From NCBI RefSeq assembly GCF_000321045.1, contig NZ_HE578946.1:28945-92944 (forward strand): a stretch of 64,000 bases of DNA, read 5' to 3'. The notes beneath the pieces were generated by a model. It saw only the letters and a list, made by a program, of their open reading frames with translations, made no database searches and had not been told where the DNA came from. Origin of the DNA: Phytobacter massiliensis JC163 (GTDB lineage: Bacteria; Pseudomonadota; Gammaproteobacteria; Enterobacterales; Enterobacteriaceae). The translations under genes and the position numbers were made by a program. Below are positions 54,211 to 63,232 of the stretch, one piece after another (position 1 is the stretch's first letter; each line of letters begins with the position of its first letter).

Positions 54211-55227
54211 TTAGTCGAGTTTCAGGAGCACTTTGCAGCAGGTTTTCTGGTCGTTAGCAAAAATCTCCATGGCCTGTTTCACCTCTTCCAACGGCATGCA
54301 GTGGGTGATCAGTTTTTCCGGCTGAATAAGTCCTTTCTCCATCCACTCGATCACCATCGGGAAGCGATGGCTGTTCAGTCGGGACGAGAAAATAGAAATC
54401 TCTTTGCTGGTGATGCTTTGCTGAGTGATGGTTGACGGTTCGCCTGAAAAGCCAAGGATACCGATGCGCGCGGCCGGGGAGGCGAGGTTGATGGCTTCCT
54501 GCAAAATAGAAGGATGGCAGGCAGCGTCGATAATCAGGGTCGGTAACACGCCCTCTTTACCGAACACCTCCGCCAGCGGCTGGTGGCTATTGTCAATAAC
54601 CCAGTCAGCGCCGTTCTCTTTAGCCATTTTGAGGCGTTCAGGAATGCGGTCGGCGACGATAACCTGTTTGACGGCAAACACATTTTTCAACGCCTGAATG
54701 ATTGTCAGGCCCATTGGTCCTGCGCCGTATACCAGCGCAATATCCTGTTGGGTGGGTTTCAACTGCGCCGTAATATTGGCGGCAATGGTAAAGGGCTCCA
54801 CCATCGCGGCGTGCTGGTCGCTAATAGAGGCCGGAATTTGCCAGGCGTTCTGCTGCGGCACGCAAACATAGTCGCTGAAACCGCCATCGCGGTGAACGCC
54901 GATCACCTGCAGTTCGGTGCAGACGTTCGGGCGGCCAACGGAGCAGGGGTAACAGTGCCCGCAGCTCACCACCGGGTCGACGGAAACACGCTGGCCGATA
55001 CGGCTGGCGTCAACGCCTTCGCCCACTGCATCGATAATGCCGAAAAATTCATGGCCGATAACGCGAGGATACTTCGCAAAAGGGTTATGCCCGTGATAAA
55101 TGTGCACGTCGGAACCGCATATGCCCGCGTAAGCCACTTTCACACGCAGTTCATTGGCGGCAGGAACAGGCAGGGAACGCTGTTCGATAAGGAGTTTTCC
55201 AGGTTCTTGTACGACGACGCTTCTCAT
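54211..55227 (-). CDS. Zinc-dependent alcohol dehydrogenase, RspB-like
   Basis: 338 residues from the ATG at 55227 (MRSVVVQEPG); an upstream in-frame ATG adds 20 unconserved residues. It resembles E. coli RspB closely over its full length. Catalytic zinc ligands: Cys37, His59-Glu60 and Glu144; structural zinc: Cys89, Cys92, Cys95, Cys103. NAD-binding GAGPMG at 168-173. Members oxidise sugar acids or polyols (gluconate-, galactonate- or mannonate-type). In E. coli rspB pairs with the dehydratase rspA; none is here. The permease gene downstream is frameshifted. Confidence 0.85.
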   Translation of the reverse strand: MRSVVVQEPGKLLIEQRSLPVPAANELRVKVAYAGICGSDVHIYHGHNPFAKYPRVIGHEFFGIIDAVGEGVDASRIGQRVSVDPVVSCGHCYPCSVGRPNVCTELQVIGVHRDGGFSDYVCVPQQNAWQIPASISDQHAAMVEPFTIAANITAQLKPTQQDIALVYGAGPMGLTIIQALKNVFAVKQVIVADRIPERLKMAKENGADWVIDNSHQPLAEVFGKEGVLPTLIIDAACHPSILQEAINLASPAARIGILGFSGEPSTITQQSITSKEISIFSSRLNSHRFPMVIEWMEKGLIQPEKLITHCMPLEEVKQAMEIFANDQKTCCKVLLKLD

Positions 55228-55485
55228 TTTAATTGTCCTTTTCAGTAACCGTTCTTGAGATACGCCACTTACCATACAAGTATGCATAAAATGAAAATTT
55301 GAATTGCGTCACATTTGAGCAAAAACAGTTAGCAAGCTTATTTATTGATTTTATGAATGTTTTTAGACGATATATTTGCGTTGAGAATTTAACCGCTATC
55401 AACGGTGCTCTCACTTTTTTGCACAACGTGCAACGGCGCGCGCAGAATTGGGTATTATTGAGCGGAATTGTTCAAGGAAACCCTT

Positions 55486-57819
55486 ATGAAGCAGATCCGT
55501 TTACTGGCGCAATATTACGTCGACCTGATGATGAAGCTCGGGCTGGTGCGTTTCTCGATGCTGCTGGCGCTGGCGCTGGTGGTGCTGGCCATGGTGGTAC
55601 AAATGGCGGTGACCATGGTGCTGCAGGGCGAAGTGGACAAGATTGACGTTATACGGTCCATCTTTTTCGGCCTGCTGATCACACCGTGGGCGGTCTATTT
55701 TCTGTCGGTGGTGGTCGAGCAGCTTGAAGAGTCGCGCCAGCGCCTGTCGCGGCTGGTGGATAAACTGGAGGAGATGCGCGAACGCGATCTTAAACTCAAT
55801 GTTCAGCTTAAAGACAACATCACCCGGCTGAATCAGGAGATGGTCGATCGCGAGAAAGCCGAAGCGGAACGCCAGTCCACGTTTGAACGCCTGAAAGTGG
55901 AAATGAAAGAGCGAGAGGAGACGCAGATCCAACTGGAGCAGCAGTCCTCTTTTTTGCGCTCATTTCTCGATGCGTCGCCGGATCTGGTCTTCTACCGTAA
56001 CGAAGATAAAGAGTTTTCCGGCTGCAACCGGGCGATGGAGCTGCTCACCGGCAAAAGCGAAAAGCAGCTTATCAACCTGAAACCGCAGGATGTTTACGCC
56101 CCGGATGCGGCAGAGAAAGTGATTGAAACCGATGAAAAAGTGTTCCGCCATAATGTCTCACTAACCTATGAGCAGTGGCTGGATTACCCGGACGGGCGAA
56201 AAGCCTGTTTCGAAATCCGTAAGGTTCCCTACTACGATCGCGTGGGCCGCCGTCATGGCCTGATGGGGTTTGGCCGCGATATTACCGAGCGTAAGCGGTA
56301 TCAGGATGCGCTGGAGCGGGCCAGCCGCGATAAAACCACCTTTATCTCTACCATCAGTCACGAACTGCGCACCCCGTTAAACGGCATCGTCGGCCTGAGC
56401 CGCATTCTGCTTGATACCGAGCTTACCGCCGAACAGGAAAAGTACCTGAAAACGATCCACGTTTCTGCCGTGACGCTGGGGAACATCTTTAACGATATCA
56501 TCGATATGGACAAGATGGAGCGGCGCAAAGTGCAGCTCGATAACCAGCCTGTCGATTTCACCAGCTTCCTGGCCGATCTGGAAAACCTCTCCGGCCTGCA
56601 GGCGCACCAGAAGGGGCTGCGCTTCGTCATGGAGCCGACGCTGCCGTTGCCTCATAAAGTGGTGACCGACGGCACGCGGCTGCGGCAAATTCTCTGGAAC
56701 CTTATCAGCAACGCCGTCAAATTCACCCGCGACGGGCAGGTAACGGTGCGCGTTCGCTATGACGCGGGAGATATGCTGCACTTTGAAGTAGAAGACTCCG
56801 GCATCGGTATTCCCCGGGATGAGCAGGACAAAATTTTCGCCATGTATTACCAGGTGAAAGACAGCCACGGCGGAAAACCGGCAACCGGCACCGGCATTGG
56901 GCTGGCGGTATCGCGTCGGCTGGCCAAAAGCATGGGAGGCGACATCATCGTGAGCAGCCAGCCGGGCAAAGGCTCCTGCTTTACCCTGACGGTGCATGCC
57001 CCTGCGGTGGCGGAAGAGGTCGAAGACGCCTTTGAGGATGACGATATGCCGCTGCCGGCCCTGCATGTGCTGCTGGTGGAGGATATTGAACTGAACGTGA
57101 TCGTCGCCCGCTCGGTGCTGGAAAAACTGGGCTGTAGCGTTGACGTGGCGATGACCGGCAAGGCGGCGCTGGATATGTTCAGACCGGGCGAATACGACCT
57201 GGTGCTGCTGGACATTCAGCTACCGGATATGACCGGGCTGGATATCTCCCGTATCCTGACCAGCCAGTTCGCCCGTGAGGAGCTGCCGCCGCTGGTGGCG
57301 CTGACCGCCAACGTGCTGAAAGACAAACGGGAATATCTCAACGCGGGTATGGACGATGTCTTAAGCAAGCCGCTGGCGGTTCCGGCATTAACGTCCATTA
57401 TTAAGAAGTTTTGGGATACCGACAAAGAGGATGATGAGACCATGCCTGCCGCTGAAAACCACAAACAAAGCCTGCTGGATATCCCCATGCTGGAACAGTA
57501 TATCGAGCTGGTAGGGCCAAAGCTGATTACCGATGGCCTGGCGGTCTTTGAGAAGATGATGCCGGGCTATCTGAGCGTCCTCGAATCCAATCTGACCGCG
57601 CGTGACCAGAAAGGGATCGTTGAAGAGGGGCATAAAATTAAGGGCGCAGCGGGATCGGTGGGGCTTCGTCATCTTCAGCAGCTGGGTCAACAGATTCAGT
57701 CGCCTGATTTACCTGCGTGGTGGGATAATGTGGGCGAATGGGTTGAAGAGATGAAACAGGAGTGGCAGCACGACGTGGCGGTACTGAAAGCCTGGGTGGC
57801 AAACGCTGGAAAAAAATGA
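55486..57819 (+). CDS. arcB: Anoxic redox control hybrid sensor kinase
   Basis: 777 residues from the ATG at 55486 (MKQIRLLAQYYVD), with AAGGA upstream; E. coli ArcB has 778. Two membrane helices (about 23-45 and 58-77) flank a short periplasmic loop; then coiled coil, PAS (about 155-270), HisKA with STISHELRTP (His near 292), ATPase with GTGIGLAVSRR, receiver with LLDIQLPDM (Asp near 576) and HPt with EEGHKIKGAAGSVG (His near 716). It senses quinone redox state and phosphorylates ArcA through a four-step relay. The ArcZ terminator overlaps its stop codon region. Confidence 0.97.
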   Translation: MKQIRLLAQYYVDLMMKLGLVRFSMLLALALVVLAMVVQMAVTMVLQGEVDKIDVIRSIFFGLLITPWAVYFLSVVVEQLEESRQRLSRLVDKLEEMRERDLKLNVQLKDNITRLNQEMVDREKAEAERQSTFERLKVEMKEREETQIQLEQQSSFLRSFLDASPDLVFYRNEDKEFSGCNRAMELLTGKSEKQLINLKPQDVYAPDAAEKVIETDEKVFRHNVSLTYEQWLDYPDGRKACFEIRKVPYYDRVGRRHGLMGFGRDITERKRYQDALERASRDKTTFISTISHELRTPLNGIVGLSRILLDTELTAEQEKYLKTIHVSAVTLGNIFNDIIDMDKMERRKVQLDNQPVDFTSFLADLENLSGLQAHQKGLRFVMEPTLPLPHKVVTDGTRLRQILWNLISNAVKFTRDGQVTVRVRYDAGDMLHFEVEDSGIGIPRDEQDKIFAMYYQVKDSHGGKPATGTGIGLAVSRRLAKSMGGDIIVSSQPGKGSCFTLTVHAPAVAEEVEDAFEDDDMPLPALHVLLVEDIELNVIVARSVLEKLGCSVDVAMTGKAALDMFRPGEYDLVLLDIQLPDMTGLDISRILTSQFAREELPPLVALTANVLKDKREYLNAGMDDVLSKPLAVPALTSIIKKFWDTDKEDDETMPAAENHKQSLLDIPMLEQYIELVGPKLITDGLAVFEKMMPGYLSVLESNLTARDQKGIVEEGHKIKGAAGSVGLRHLQQLGQQIQSPDLPAWWDNVGEWVEEMKQEWQHDVAVLKAWVANAGKK

Positions 57820-57934
57820 CCCCGGATTAACCGGGGTGCGCGAATACTGCGCCAACACCAGGGAAATCGTGGCTGCGCCGTAAAGAGTTTTTCATATTTT
57901 TTCAAAGGCGCAGCCGGAAAAAGTTGAACTGCAC
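57810..57934 (-). ncRNA. arcZ: ArcZ small regulatory RNA
   Basis: On the minus strand the 3' half (TTTCCCTGGTGTTGGCGCAG, then TATTCGCGCACCCCGG) matches E. coli ArcZ, followed by the terminator stem CCCCGG/CCGGGG and a T-run at 57816-57810. An upstream TATCTT -10 (57946-57941) predicts a start near 57934, giving about 125 nt (E. coli 121). ArcZ binds Hfq, activates rpoS and represses genes such as sdaCB and flhDC; its processed 3' part is the active form. It is antisense to the arcB 3' end, and in E. coli it is ArcA-repressed. Confidence 0.88.
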
Positions 57935-58052
57935 GCACATAAGATAGCAAATCTTAAACGATTTGTTACATCAATCAGTGAAATGTGTGAAGCACGGCGT
58001 CCTTATGAAAATTTTTAATTATCTCAGGCATGTTGCATAAAGGATGAGCAAA

Positions 58053-58706
58053 ATGAAAAAAGTGGGAGTCGTCCTCAGCGGATCGGGCGTTTATGACGGC
58101 ACAGAAATCCATGAAGCGGTTATTACTCTATTAGCTATTGCCCGCGAGGGGGCGGAGGCGGTTTGCTTTGCGCCGGATAAACCGCAGACGGATGTGATTA
58201 ACCATCTGACGGGCGAGTCGATGGCGGAAATCCGCAACGTGCTGATTGAAGCGGCCCGCATCGCCCGCGGGGCCATCACCCCTCTGGCTCAGGCATCGGT
58301 AAACGATCTGGATGCCCTGATTGTTCCCGGCGGTTTTGGCGCGGCGAAGAACCTGAGCAGCTTCGCCAGCCAGGGGAGCGAATGTACCGTGGACCCCGAC
58401 CTGAAGCGTCTGGCGCTGGCGATGCACGCGGCGGGTAAACCGCTGGGTTTTCTCTGCATTGCCCCGGCGATGCTGCCGAAGATCTTCGCCTTTCCGCTGC
58501 GTCTGACCATCGGCACGGATATCGACACCGCCGAAGTTCTGGAGGATATGGGCGCTGAGCACATCACCTGTCCGGTTGACGATATCGTGGTGGATGAAGA
58601 TAACAAAGTGGTCACCACCCCGGCTTATATGCTGGCAGAGGATATCGCCCAGGCGGCGGCGGGCATTGAAAAGCTCGTCTCGCGGGTGCTGGTGCTTGCC
58701 GAATGA
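58053..58706 (+). CDS. elbB: DJ-1/PfpI-like glyoxalase ElbB
   Basis: 217 residues from the second ATG (58053), preceded by AAAGG with an 8-nt spacer; E. coli ElbB is the same length. The DJ-1 fold is shown by [15 protein letters not shown] and LCIAPAML (elbow Cys near 139). The N-terminal glycine loop reads SGSGVYDG, where E. coli has SGCGVYDG. ElbB has weak glyoxalase activity in vitro; its physiological role is unsettled. The stop overlaps the mtgA start (ATGA). Confidence 0.94.
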   Translation: MKKVGVVLSGSGVYDGTEIHEAVITLLAIAREGAEAVCFAPDKPQTDVINHLTGESMAEIRNVLIEAARIARGAITPLAQASVNDLDALIVPGGFGAAKNLSSFASQGSECTVDPDLKRLALAMHAAGKPLGFLCIAPAMLPKIFAFPLRLTIGTDIDTAEVLEDMGAEHITCPVDDIVVDEDNKVVTTPAYMLAEDIAQAAAGIEKLVSRVLVLAE

Positions 58707-59419
58707 GATGGCCGAAAGTCAGGCTGAAAACGCTGTTTCTTCGTCTGCTGCTGGCGCTGGCGATTGTCTGGGGCGGCGGCATTGTGCTGTTCAGCTTCCT
58801 GCCGGTTCCCTTCTCCGCCGTCATGGCGGAGCGGCAGATAAGCGCGTGGCTGCACGGCGATTTCGGCTATGTGGCCCATTCGGACTGGGTGGGCATGGAT
58901 GAGATATCCCCCTGGATGGCGCTGGCGGTGATTGCCGCAGAGGATCAGCGCTTTCCCGAGCACCGCGGGCTGGACTTCGGCGCTATCGAAAAGGCCATCT
59001 CCCATAACGAAAAACATGCCACGCGCATTCGTGGCGCGTCCACTATCTCCCAGCAGACGGTGAAAAATCTGTTTTTATGGGACGGTAAAAGCTGGGTGCG
59101 TAAAGGGCTGGAGGCCGGGCTGACGCTGACGACAGAGGTGGTATGGACCAAGCGGCGTATTCTGACCGTCTATCTCAACATCGCAGAGTTTGGTGAAGGC
59201 ATATTTGGCGTGGAGGCGGCGTCGCAGCGCTATTTCCACAAGCCCGCCAGCAAACTGTCGATGTCCGAGTCGGCATTGTTAGCGGCGGTGTTAACCAATC
59301 CGCTGCGCTTTAAGGTGGATGCCCCATCCGGTTACGTGCGCAGCCGTCAGGCGTGGATCATGCGCCAGATGCGCCAGCTGGGCGGAGAGGCGTTTTTGCA
59401 GGCGCATCATCTGCATTAA
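58703..59419 (+). CDS. mtgA: Monofunctional peptidoglycan glycosyltransferase
   Basis: 238 residues (E. coli 242), starting at ATGA overlapping the elbB stop. One N-terminal membrane helix (about 12-32), then a GT51 domain with catalytic Glu in [29 protein letters not shown] and the last motif near EAASQRYF. It polymerises lipid II into glycan strands without transpeptidase activity. Confidence 0.96.
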   Translation: MRWPKVRLKTLFLRLLLALAIVWGGGIVLFSFLPVPFSAVMAERQISAWLHGDFGYVAHSDWVGMDEISPWMALAVIAAEDQRFPEHRGLDFGAIEKAISHNEKHATRIRGASTISQQTVKNLFLWDGKSWVRKGLEAGLTLTTEVVWTKRRILTVYLNIAEFGEGIFGVEAASQRYFHKPASKLSMSESALLAAVLTNPLRFKVDAPSGYVRSRQAWIMRQMRQLGGEAFLQAHHLH

Positions 59420-59430
59420 TCGTGGTTTCA

Positions 59431-59463
59431 GGCTGGCCGCGTTGGGATTCGCGGCCAGCTTTA
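59431..59463 (+). terminator. Rho-independent terminator of elbB-mtgA
   Basis: GCTGGCCGCG (59432-59441) and CGCGGCCAGC (59450-59459) form a perfect 10-bp stem with an 8-nt loop, followed by TTTA. 12 nt past the mtgA stop. Confidence 0.85.
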
Positions 59464-59560
59464 TGGCTGTTTGAGATTTATTCTCATTTTGCTAATACAA
59501 AATTTATCGGCAAATCTGCTAAACTCCCCCGCGTCTTTACCGGCAACAAACGAGGACGTT

Positions 59561-60190
59561 GTGAAAAAGATCCAGAGAAAGCAGACCCGGGACCATATTA
59601 CTCAAATGATTCGCTATGAAATCCTCTCCGGCAGTATCAAGCCCGGCGACGAGCTGGCGCAGGAGAGTATAGCGGAGCAGCTGGGGCTTTCACGCATGCC
59701 GGTTCGTGAGGCTTTACAGTCGCTGGAGCAGGAAGGATTCCTGATACGACTGCCGAACCGCCATATGCAGGTGGCCAGGCTTGAGCCTGACCACGTGAGC
59801 CATATTTTCCGCATTATTGCCGTTATGGCGGCGGAACTTTTCTCCCTTGTGCCTGCGTCCAATGGCGCATCGCTACGGGCGCAGGCTGAAAAACTGGCGC
59901 AGCCTGGCGATAACGCGCGCGAGCTTGAATTTCATCAGGCGCTGATCGCCTGGGTCGACAATCGCTATCTTGAGAAGGTCTACCTGCAGTTTTTAGAGGG
60001 GTATATCTCTTATGTGATTCTGCACCTGAAAAAGGATGCTCAGGAGTCCGCGCAGCTGCTGGCAGAACTTGCCGACAGCATCGGCGCAGGGGACCAGGAG
60101 CGAATTACCCAGACAACGCTGCGTTATTTTCTGTCGTTGGCTGAAATCATGCGTCATCACTTAAAGGAGTGCAGTGATGCCGAAGCATAA
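59561..60190 (+). CDS. GntR-family regulator with degenerate FCD domain (tartrate cluster regulator 1)
   Basis: 209 residues from GTG 59561, which has GAGG 5 nt upstream; the open frame extends 30 codons further but has no start site support. N-terminal winged helix (about 10-72, LAQESIAEQLGLSRMPVREALQSLEQEG) and a helical effector domain. Only one of the three metal-binding histidines typical of FCD domains remains (His125); the positions of the other two hold Leu/Ala and Tyr/Phe. Its 3' end overlaps the next regulator gene by 14 nt. It may form heterodimers with that protein. Salmonella has, as I recall, a comparable pair at its tartrate locus. Confidence 0.8.
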   Translation: MKKIQRKQTRDHITQMIRYEILSGSIKPGDELAQESIAEQLGLSRMPVREALQSLEQEGFLIRLPNRHMQVARLEPDHVSHIFRIIAVMAAELFSLVPASNGASLRAQAEKLAQPGDNARELEFHQALIAWVDNRYLEKVYLQFLEGYISYVILHLKKDAQESAQLLAELADSIGAGDQERITQTTLRYFLSLAEIMRHHLKECSDAEA

Positions 60191-60842
60191 GTTAGGCCGA
60201 ATTAAGCTTCTTTCGGCAAAAGAGCAGGTTGCTGCGGTATTACGCAAAGCGATTCTGTCGCGCGATCTGGTGGAGGGGCAGGAGATCACTCTGGAGTCGA
60301 TCGCCAGCATGGTGGGGGTTTCCAGCATGCCTGTTCGGGAGGCGTTTCAGATCCTGGCGGCGGACGGCCTGCTAAAAGTGCGGCCGAACAAAGGTGCCGT
60401 GGTGCTGGGCATAAACGAGCAAACAATCCGCGAACACTATGAAATTCGCGCGCTGCTTGAGAGTGAAGCCGTGGGCAAAGCGTCCCGGCCCGGCGTCGAT
60501 ATCTCCCGTATTGCCCAGGTTTACCACTCGGCGGAAAAAGCGCTGGCGGCGAACAATTCCGCAGAATATTCAGACCTGAACCAGGCGTTCCACATGGAAA
60601 TCTGGAACGCGGCGGGTAATGAAAAAATGAAGATGCTGCTGTGCAACATGTGGAACGGGCTATCGATGGGCCACAAAGTTAGCGAAGAGGAGTACGCCGT
60701 CATCTCTCTTGGCGAACACAAAGGGATTCTGGAGGCGCTGGAGCGGCATGACGAGCCGCTGGCGCGAGAGCGTATGCGCGCGCATATTATTCGCTCTATG
60801 GAGAACATGCTGACGCGTTACGTTGTCGATCCCTGCGTCTGA
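60177..60842 (+). CDS. GntR-family FCD regulator (tartrate cluster regulator 2)
   Basis: 221 residues from the ATG at 60177, with AGGAG 7 nt upstream; the GTG three bases earlier is too close. Winged helix (about 12-75, LESIASMVGVSSMPVREAFQILAADG) and a full FCD effector domain with putative metal ligands Asp133, His139, His181 and His203. Such domains bind small carboxylic acids. With its partner it likely controls the permease and dehydratase genes downstream. Confidence 0.85.
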   Translation: MPKHKLGRIKLLSAKEQVAAVLRKAILSRDLVEGQEITLESIASMVGVSSMPVREAFQILAADGLLKVRPNKGAVVLGINEQTIREHYEIRALLESEAVGKASRPGVDISRIAQVYHSAEKALAANNSAEYSDLNQAFHMEIWNAAGNEKMKMLLCNMWNGLSMGHKVSEEEYAVISLGEHKGILEALERHDEPLARERMRAHIIRSMENMLTRYVVDPCV

Positions 60843-60848
60843 TGTATA

Positions 60849-60867
60849 CCCGCCGCCCCGGCGGGTT
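60849..60867 (+). terminator. Weak hairpin after the second GntR gene
   Basis: CCCGCC (60849-60854) and GGCGGG (60860-60865) around GCCCC, followed by only two T. Likely an incomplete terminator between the regulator genes and the permease promoter. Confidence 0.5.
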
Positions 60868-60951
60868 AACTCCTTACATTCACCATAGTTATCAATACCC
60901 TGCAAATATCTTGATATAGATCGCATTTCCATACCTTTCCTGATAAACGAA

Positions 60952-61022
60952 TTGACTTGTTTTTTGTGTGGGCATATTTTCCCTCTCGCTAAAATTGGAT
61001 ACATTATCATATATCAATGATA
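60952..61022 (+). promoter_or_regulatory. Promoter and possible GntR operator of the tartrate genes
   Basis: TTGACT (60952-60957) and TATTTT (60975-60980) have a 17-nt spacer. Downstream, TATCAT (61005-61010) and ATGATA (61017-61022) form an inverted repeat next to TTGGATACA (60995-61003), which resembles FCD-GntR sites of the TTGTATACAA type. A repressor there would lie just after the start of transcription. Confidence 0.5.
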
Positions 61023-61031
61023 GGGACTTTT

Positions 61032-62300
61032 ATGGAACCGATTACCATCACCCTTTGTTTATTGGTGTTTGCTATCGTCATGTTTGTGCTGGAGAAACTG
61101 CCGTTAGCGGTCACATCAATGATCGTCTGTGTCGCGCTGGTGCTGACCGGCGTGCTCAATTTGAAACAGGCGTTTGCGGGCTTTATTGATACGAACGTCA
61201 TTCTGTTTGTCGCCATGTTCATCGTCGGCGGCGCGCTGTTTGAAACCGGTATGGCGAACAAAGTGGGCGGGGTGATCACCCGCTTTGCTAAAACGGAAAA
61301 ACAGCTCATCTTCACCATCATGGTCGTGGTGGGTGTGATGTCCGGCGTGCTCTCCAACACCGGTACTGCCGCCGTTCTCATCCCGGTGGTTATCGGCGTG
61401 GCGGCAAAATCCGGCTTTACCCGCTCGCGTCTGCTGATGCCGCTGGTGTTCGCCGCCGCGCTCGGCGGCAACCTGTCGCTGATTGGCGCGCCGGGCAACC
61501 TGATTGCCCAGTCGGCGTTACAAAATATCGGCAGCGGCTTCGGCTTTTTTGAATACGCGAAGGTAGGCCTGCCGATGCTGATTTGCGGCATCATCTACTT
61601 CCTGACTATCGGTTATAAATTCCTGCCCAATCATCCCAACAGCGGCGACGTGGGAAGCGTTGGCGAGCAGCGCGACTACAGCAATGTTCCGCAGTGGAAG
61701 CAGATCCTGTCGCTGGTAGTGCTGATCGTGACCATCCTCGGCATGATTTTCGAAAAACGCATTGGCATCAGTCTTGCCGTAACGGGCTGCATCGGCGCGC
61801 TGGTGCTGGTTGTTACCGGCGTTCTGAATGAGAAACAGGCTTATAAAGCTATTGATTCACAAACTATTTTCATTTTCGGCGGAACGCTGGCGCTGGCAAA
61901 AGCGCTGGAAGTAACGGGCGCGGGCAAGCTGGTTGCCGATCAGGTTATCGGTATGCTGGGCCAGAACTCTTCGCCGTTTATGCTGATGGTGGTGGTCTTC
62001 GCCCTCTCCGTCGTGATGACCAACTTCATGTCCAATACCGCCACCACCGCGCTGCTGGTGCCGGTGAGCCTCTCCATTGCCGCGGGCATGGGTGCCGATC
62101 CGCGCGCCGTACTGATGGCCACCGTTATCGGCGGCTCCTGCGCCTACGCCACGCCCATTGGTATGCCCGCCAACATGATGGTGCTCTCTGCGGGCGGCTA
62201 TAAGTTTGTCGATTACGCCAAATCCGGTATTCCCCTGATTATCGTTTCAACCATTGTCAGCCTGATTTTGCTGCCAATCCTATTCCCTTTTCATCCGTAA
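61032..62300 (+). CDS. Anion permease of the ion-transporter superfamily, probable tartrate transporter
   Basis: 422 residues from the ATG at 61032, with AGGGA 5 nt upstream; the ATG at 61017 has no such site and lies in the operator-like repeat. About 10-11 membrane helices in two halves, each with a re-entrant-type SNT motif: VLSNTGTAAVLIP (about 100) and FMSNTATTALLVP (about 335), typical of ArsB/NhaD/SLC13-like carriers. Next to tartrate dehydratase genes the likely cargo is tartrate. A homologous Salmonella gene, as I recall, is the one whose start-codon mutation abolishes dextrorotatory-tartrate use in Paratyphi B. Confidence 0.82.
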   Translation: MEPITITLCLLVFAIVMFVLEKLPLAVTSMIVCVALVLTGVLNLKQAFAGFIDTNVILFVAMFIVGGALFETGMANKVGGVITRFAKTEKQLIFTIMVVVGVMSGVLSNTGTAAVLIPVVIGVAAKSGFTRSRLLMPLVFAAALGGNLSLIGAPGNLIAQSALQNIGSGFGFFEYAKVGLPMLICGIIYFLTIGYKFLPNHPNSGDVGSVGEQRDYSNVPQWKQILSLVVLIVTILGMIFEKRIGISLAVTGCIGALVLVVTGVLNEKQAYKAIDSQTIFIFGGTLALAKALEVTGAGKLVADQVIGMLGQNSSPFMLMVVVFALSVVMTNFMSNTATTALLVPVSLSIAAGMGADPRAVLMATVIGGSCAYATPIGMPANMMVLSAGGYKFVDYAKSGIPLIIVSTIVSLILLPILFPFHP

Positions 62301-62332
62301 TTAACGGAAGCTGTTCAGACTAAGGAGCATTT

Positions 62333-63232
62333 ATGAGCAAAAGTGAACAGATATCCCATATGACCGACGTTATGGCCAAGTTTGTGGGATATACCGGCAA
62401 AGTTCTGCCTGATGACGTCACCGCAAAACTGAAAGATTTGCATAAGAAAGAAACCAGCCAGCTGGCGGACGTCATTTTTACCACCATGATTGAGAACCAG
62501 CGTCTGGCAAAAGAGCTGGACCGTCCTTCCTGTCAGGATACCGGCGTTATTCAGTTCCTGGTGGAGTGCGGCACCAACTTCCCGCTGATTGGCGAACTGG
62601 AAGCGCTGCTGCGCGAAGCGGTTATCAAAGCGACCGTAGACTCCCCGCTGCGCCACAATAGCGTTGAAACCTTTGATGAATACAACACCGGTAAGAACGT
62701 CGGTAAAGGTACGCCAACCGTATTCTGGGAGATCGTCCCTGATTCAGACCAGTGCAGCATTTATACCTACATGGCGGGCGGCGGATGCTCGCTTCCCGGT
62801 AAAGCCATGGTACTGATGCCGGGCGCAGGCTATGAAGGGGTGACCCGTTTTGTACTGGACGTGATGACCAGCTACGGTCTTAACGCCTGCCCGCCGCTGC
62901 TGGTTGGCGTGGGCGTAGCAACCTCCGTAGAAACGGCGGCGCTGCTGTCGAAAAAAGCGCTGATGCGCCCTATCGGTTCCCACAACGAAAATGAACGCGC
63001 CGCTTCGCTGGAGAAAATGCTGGAAGACGGCATTAACAAAATCGGCCTCGGGCCGCAGGGCATGTCGGGCAACACCTCCGTTATGGGCGTGAATATTGAA
63101 AACACAGCGCGTCACCCTTCCACCATCGGGGTGGCGGTCAACGTTGGCTGCTGGTCTCACCGTAAGGGCCATATCGTTTTCGATAAAGATCTCAACTACA
63201 CCATTACATCTCACAGCGGAGTGACTTTCTGA
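62333..63232 (+). CDS. L(+)-tartrate dehydratase-like, alpha subunit (class I fumarase family)
   Basis: 299 residues resembling E. coli TtdA along its length. The 4Fe-4S cluster cysteines are Cys67 (RPSCQDTG), Cys186 (NACPPLL) and Cys273 (VGCWSHRKG). With the beta subunit it removes water from tartrate to give oxaloacetate. It could also be a two-subunit fumarase, since the families overlap. Its TGA shares a base with the beta-subunit ATG, so translation is coupled. Confidence 0.87.
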   Translation: MSKSEQISHMTDVMAKFVGYTGKVLPDDVTAKLKDLHKKETSQLADVIFTTMIENQRLAKELDRPSCQDTGVIQFLVECGTNFPLIGELEALLREAVIKATVDSPLRHNSVETFDEYNTGKNVGKGTPTVFWEIVPDSDQCSIYTYMAGGGCSLPGKAMVLMPGAGYEGVTRFVLDVMTSYGLNACPPLLVGVGVATSVETAALLSKKALMRPIGSHNENERAASLEKMLEDGINKIGLGPQGMSGNTSVMGVNIENTARHPSTIGVAVNVGCWSHRKGHIVFDKDLNYTITSHSGVTF

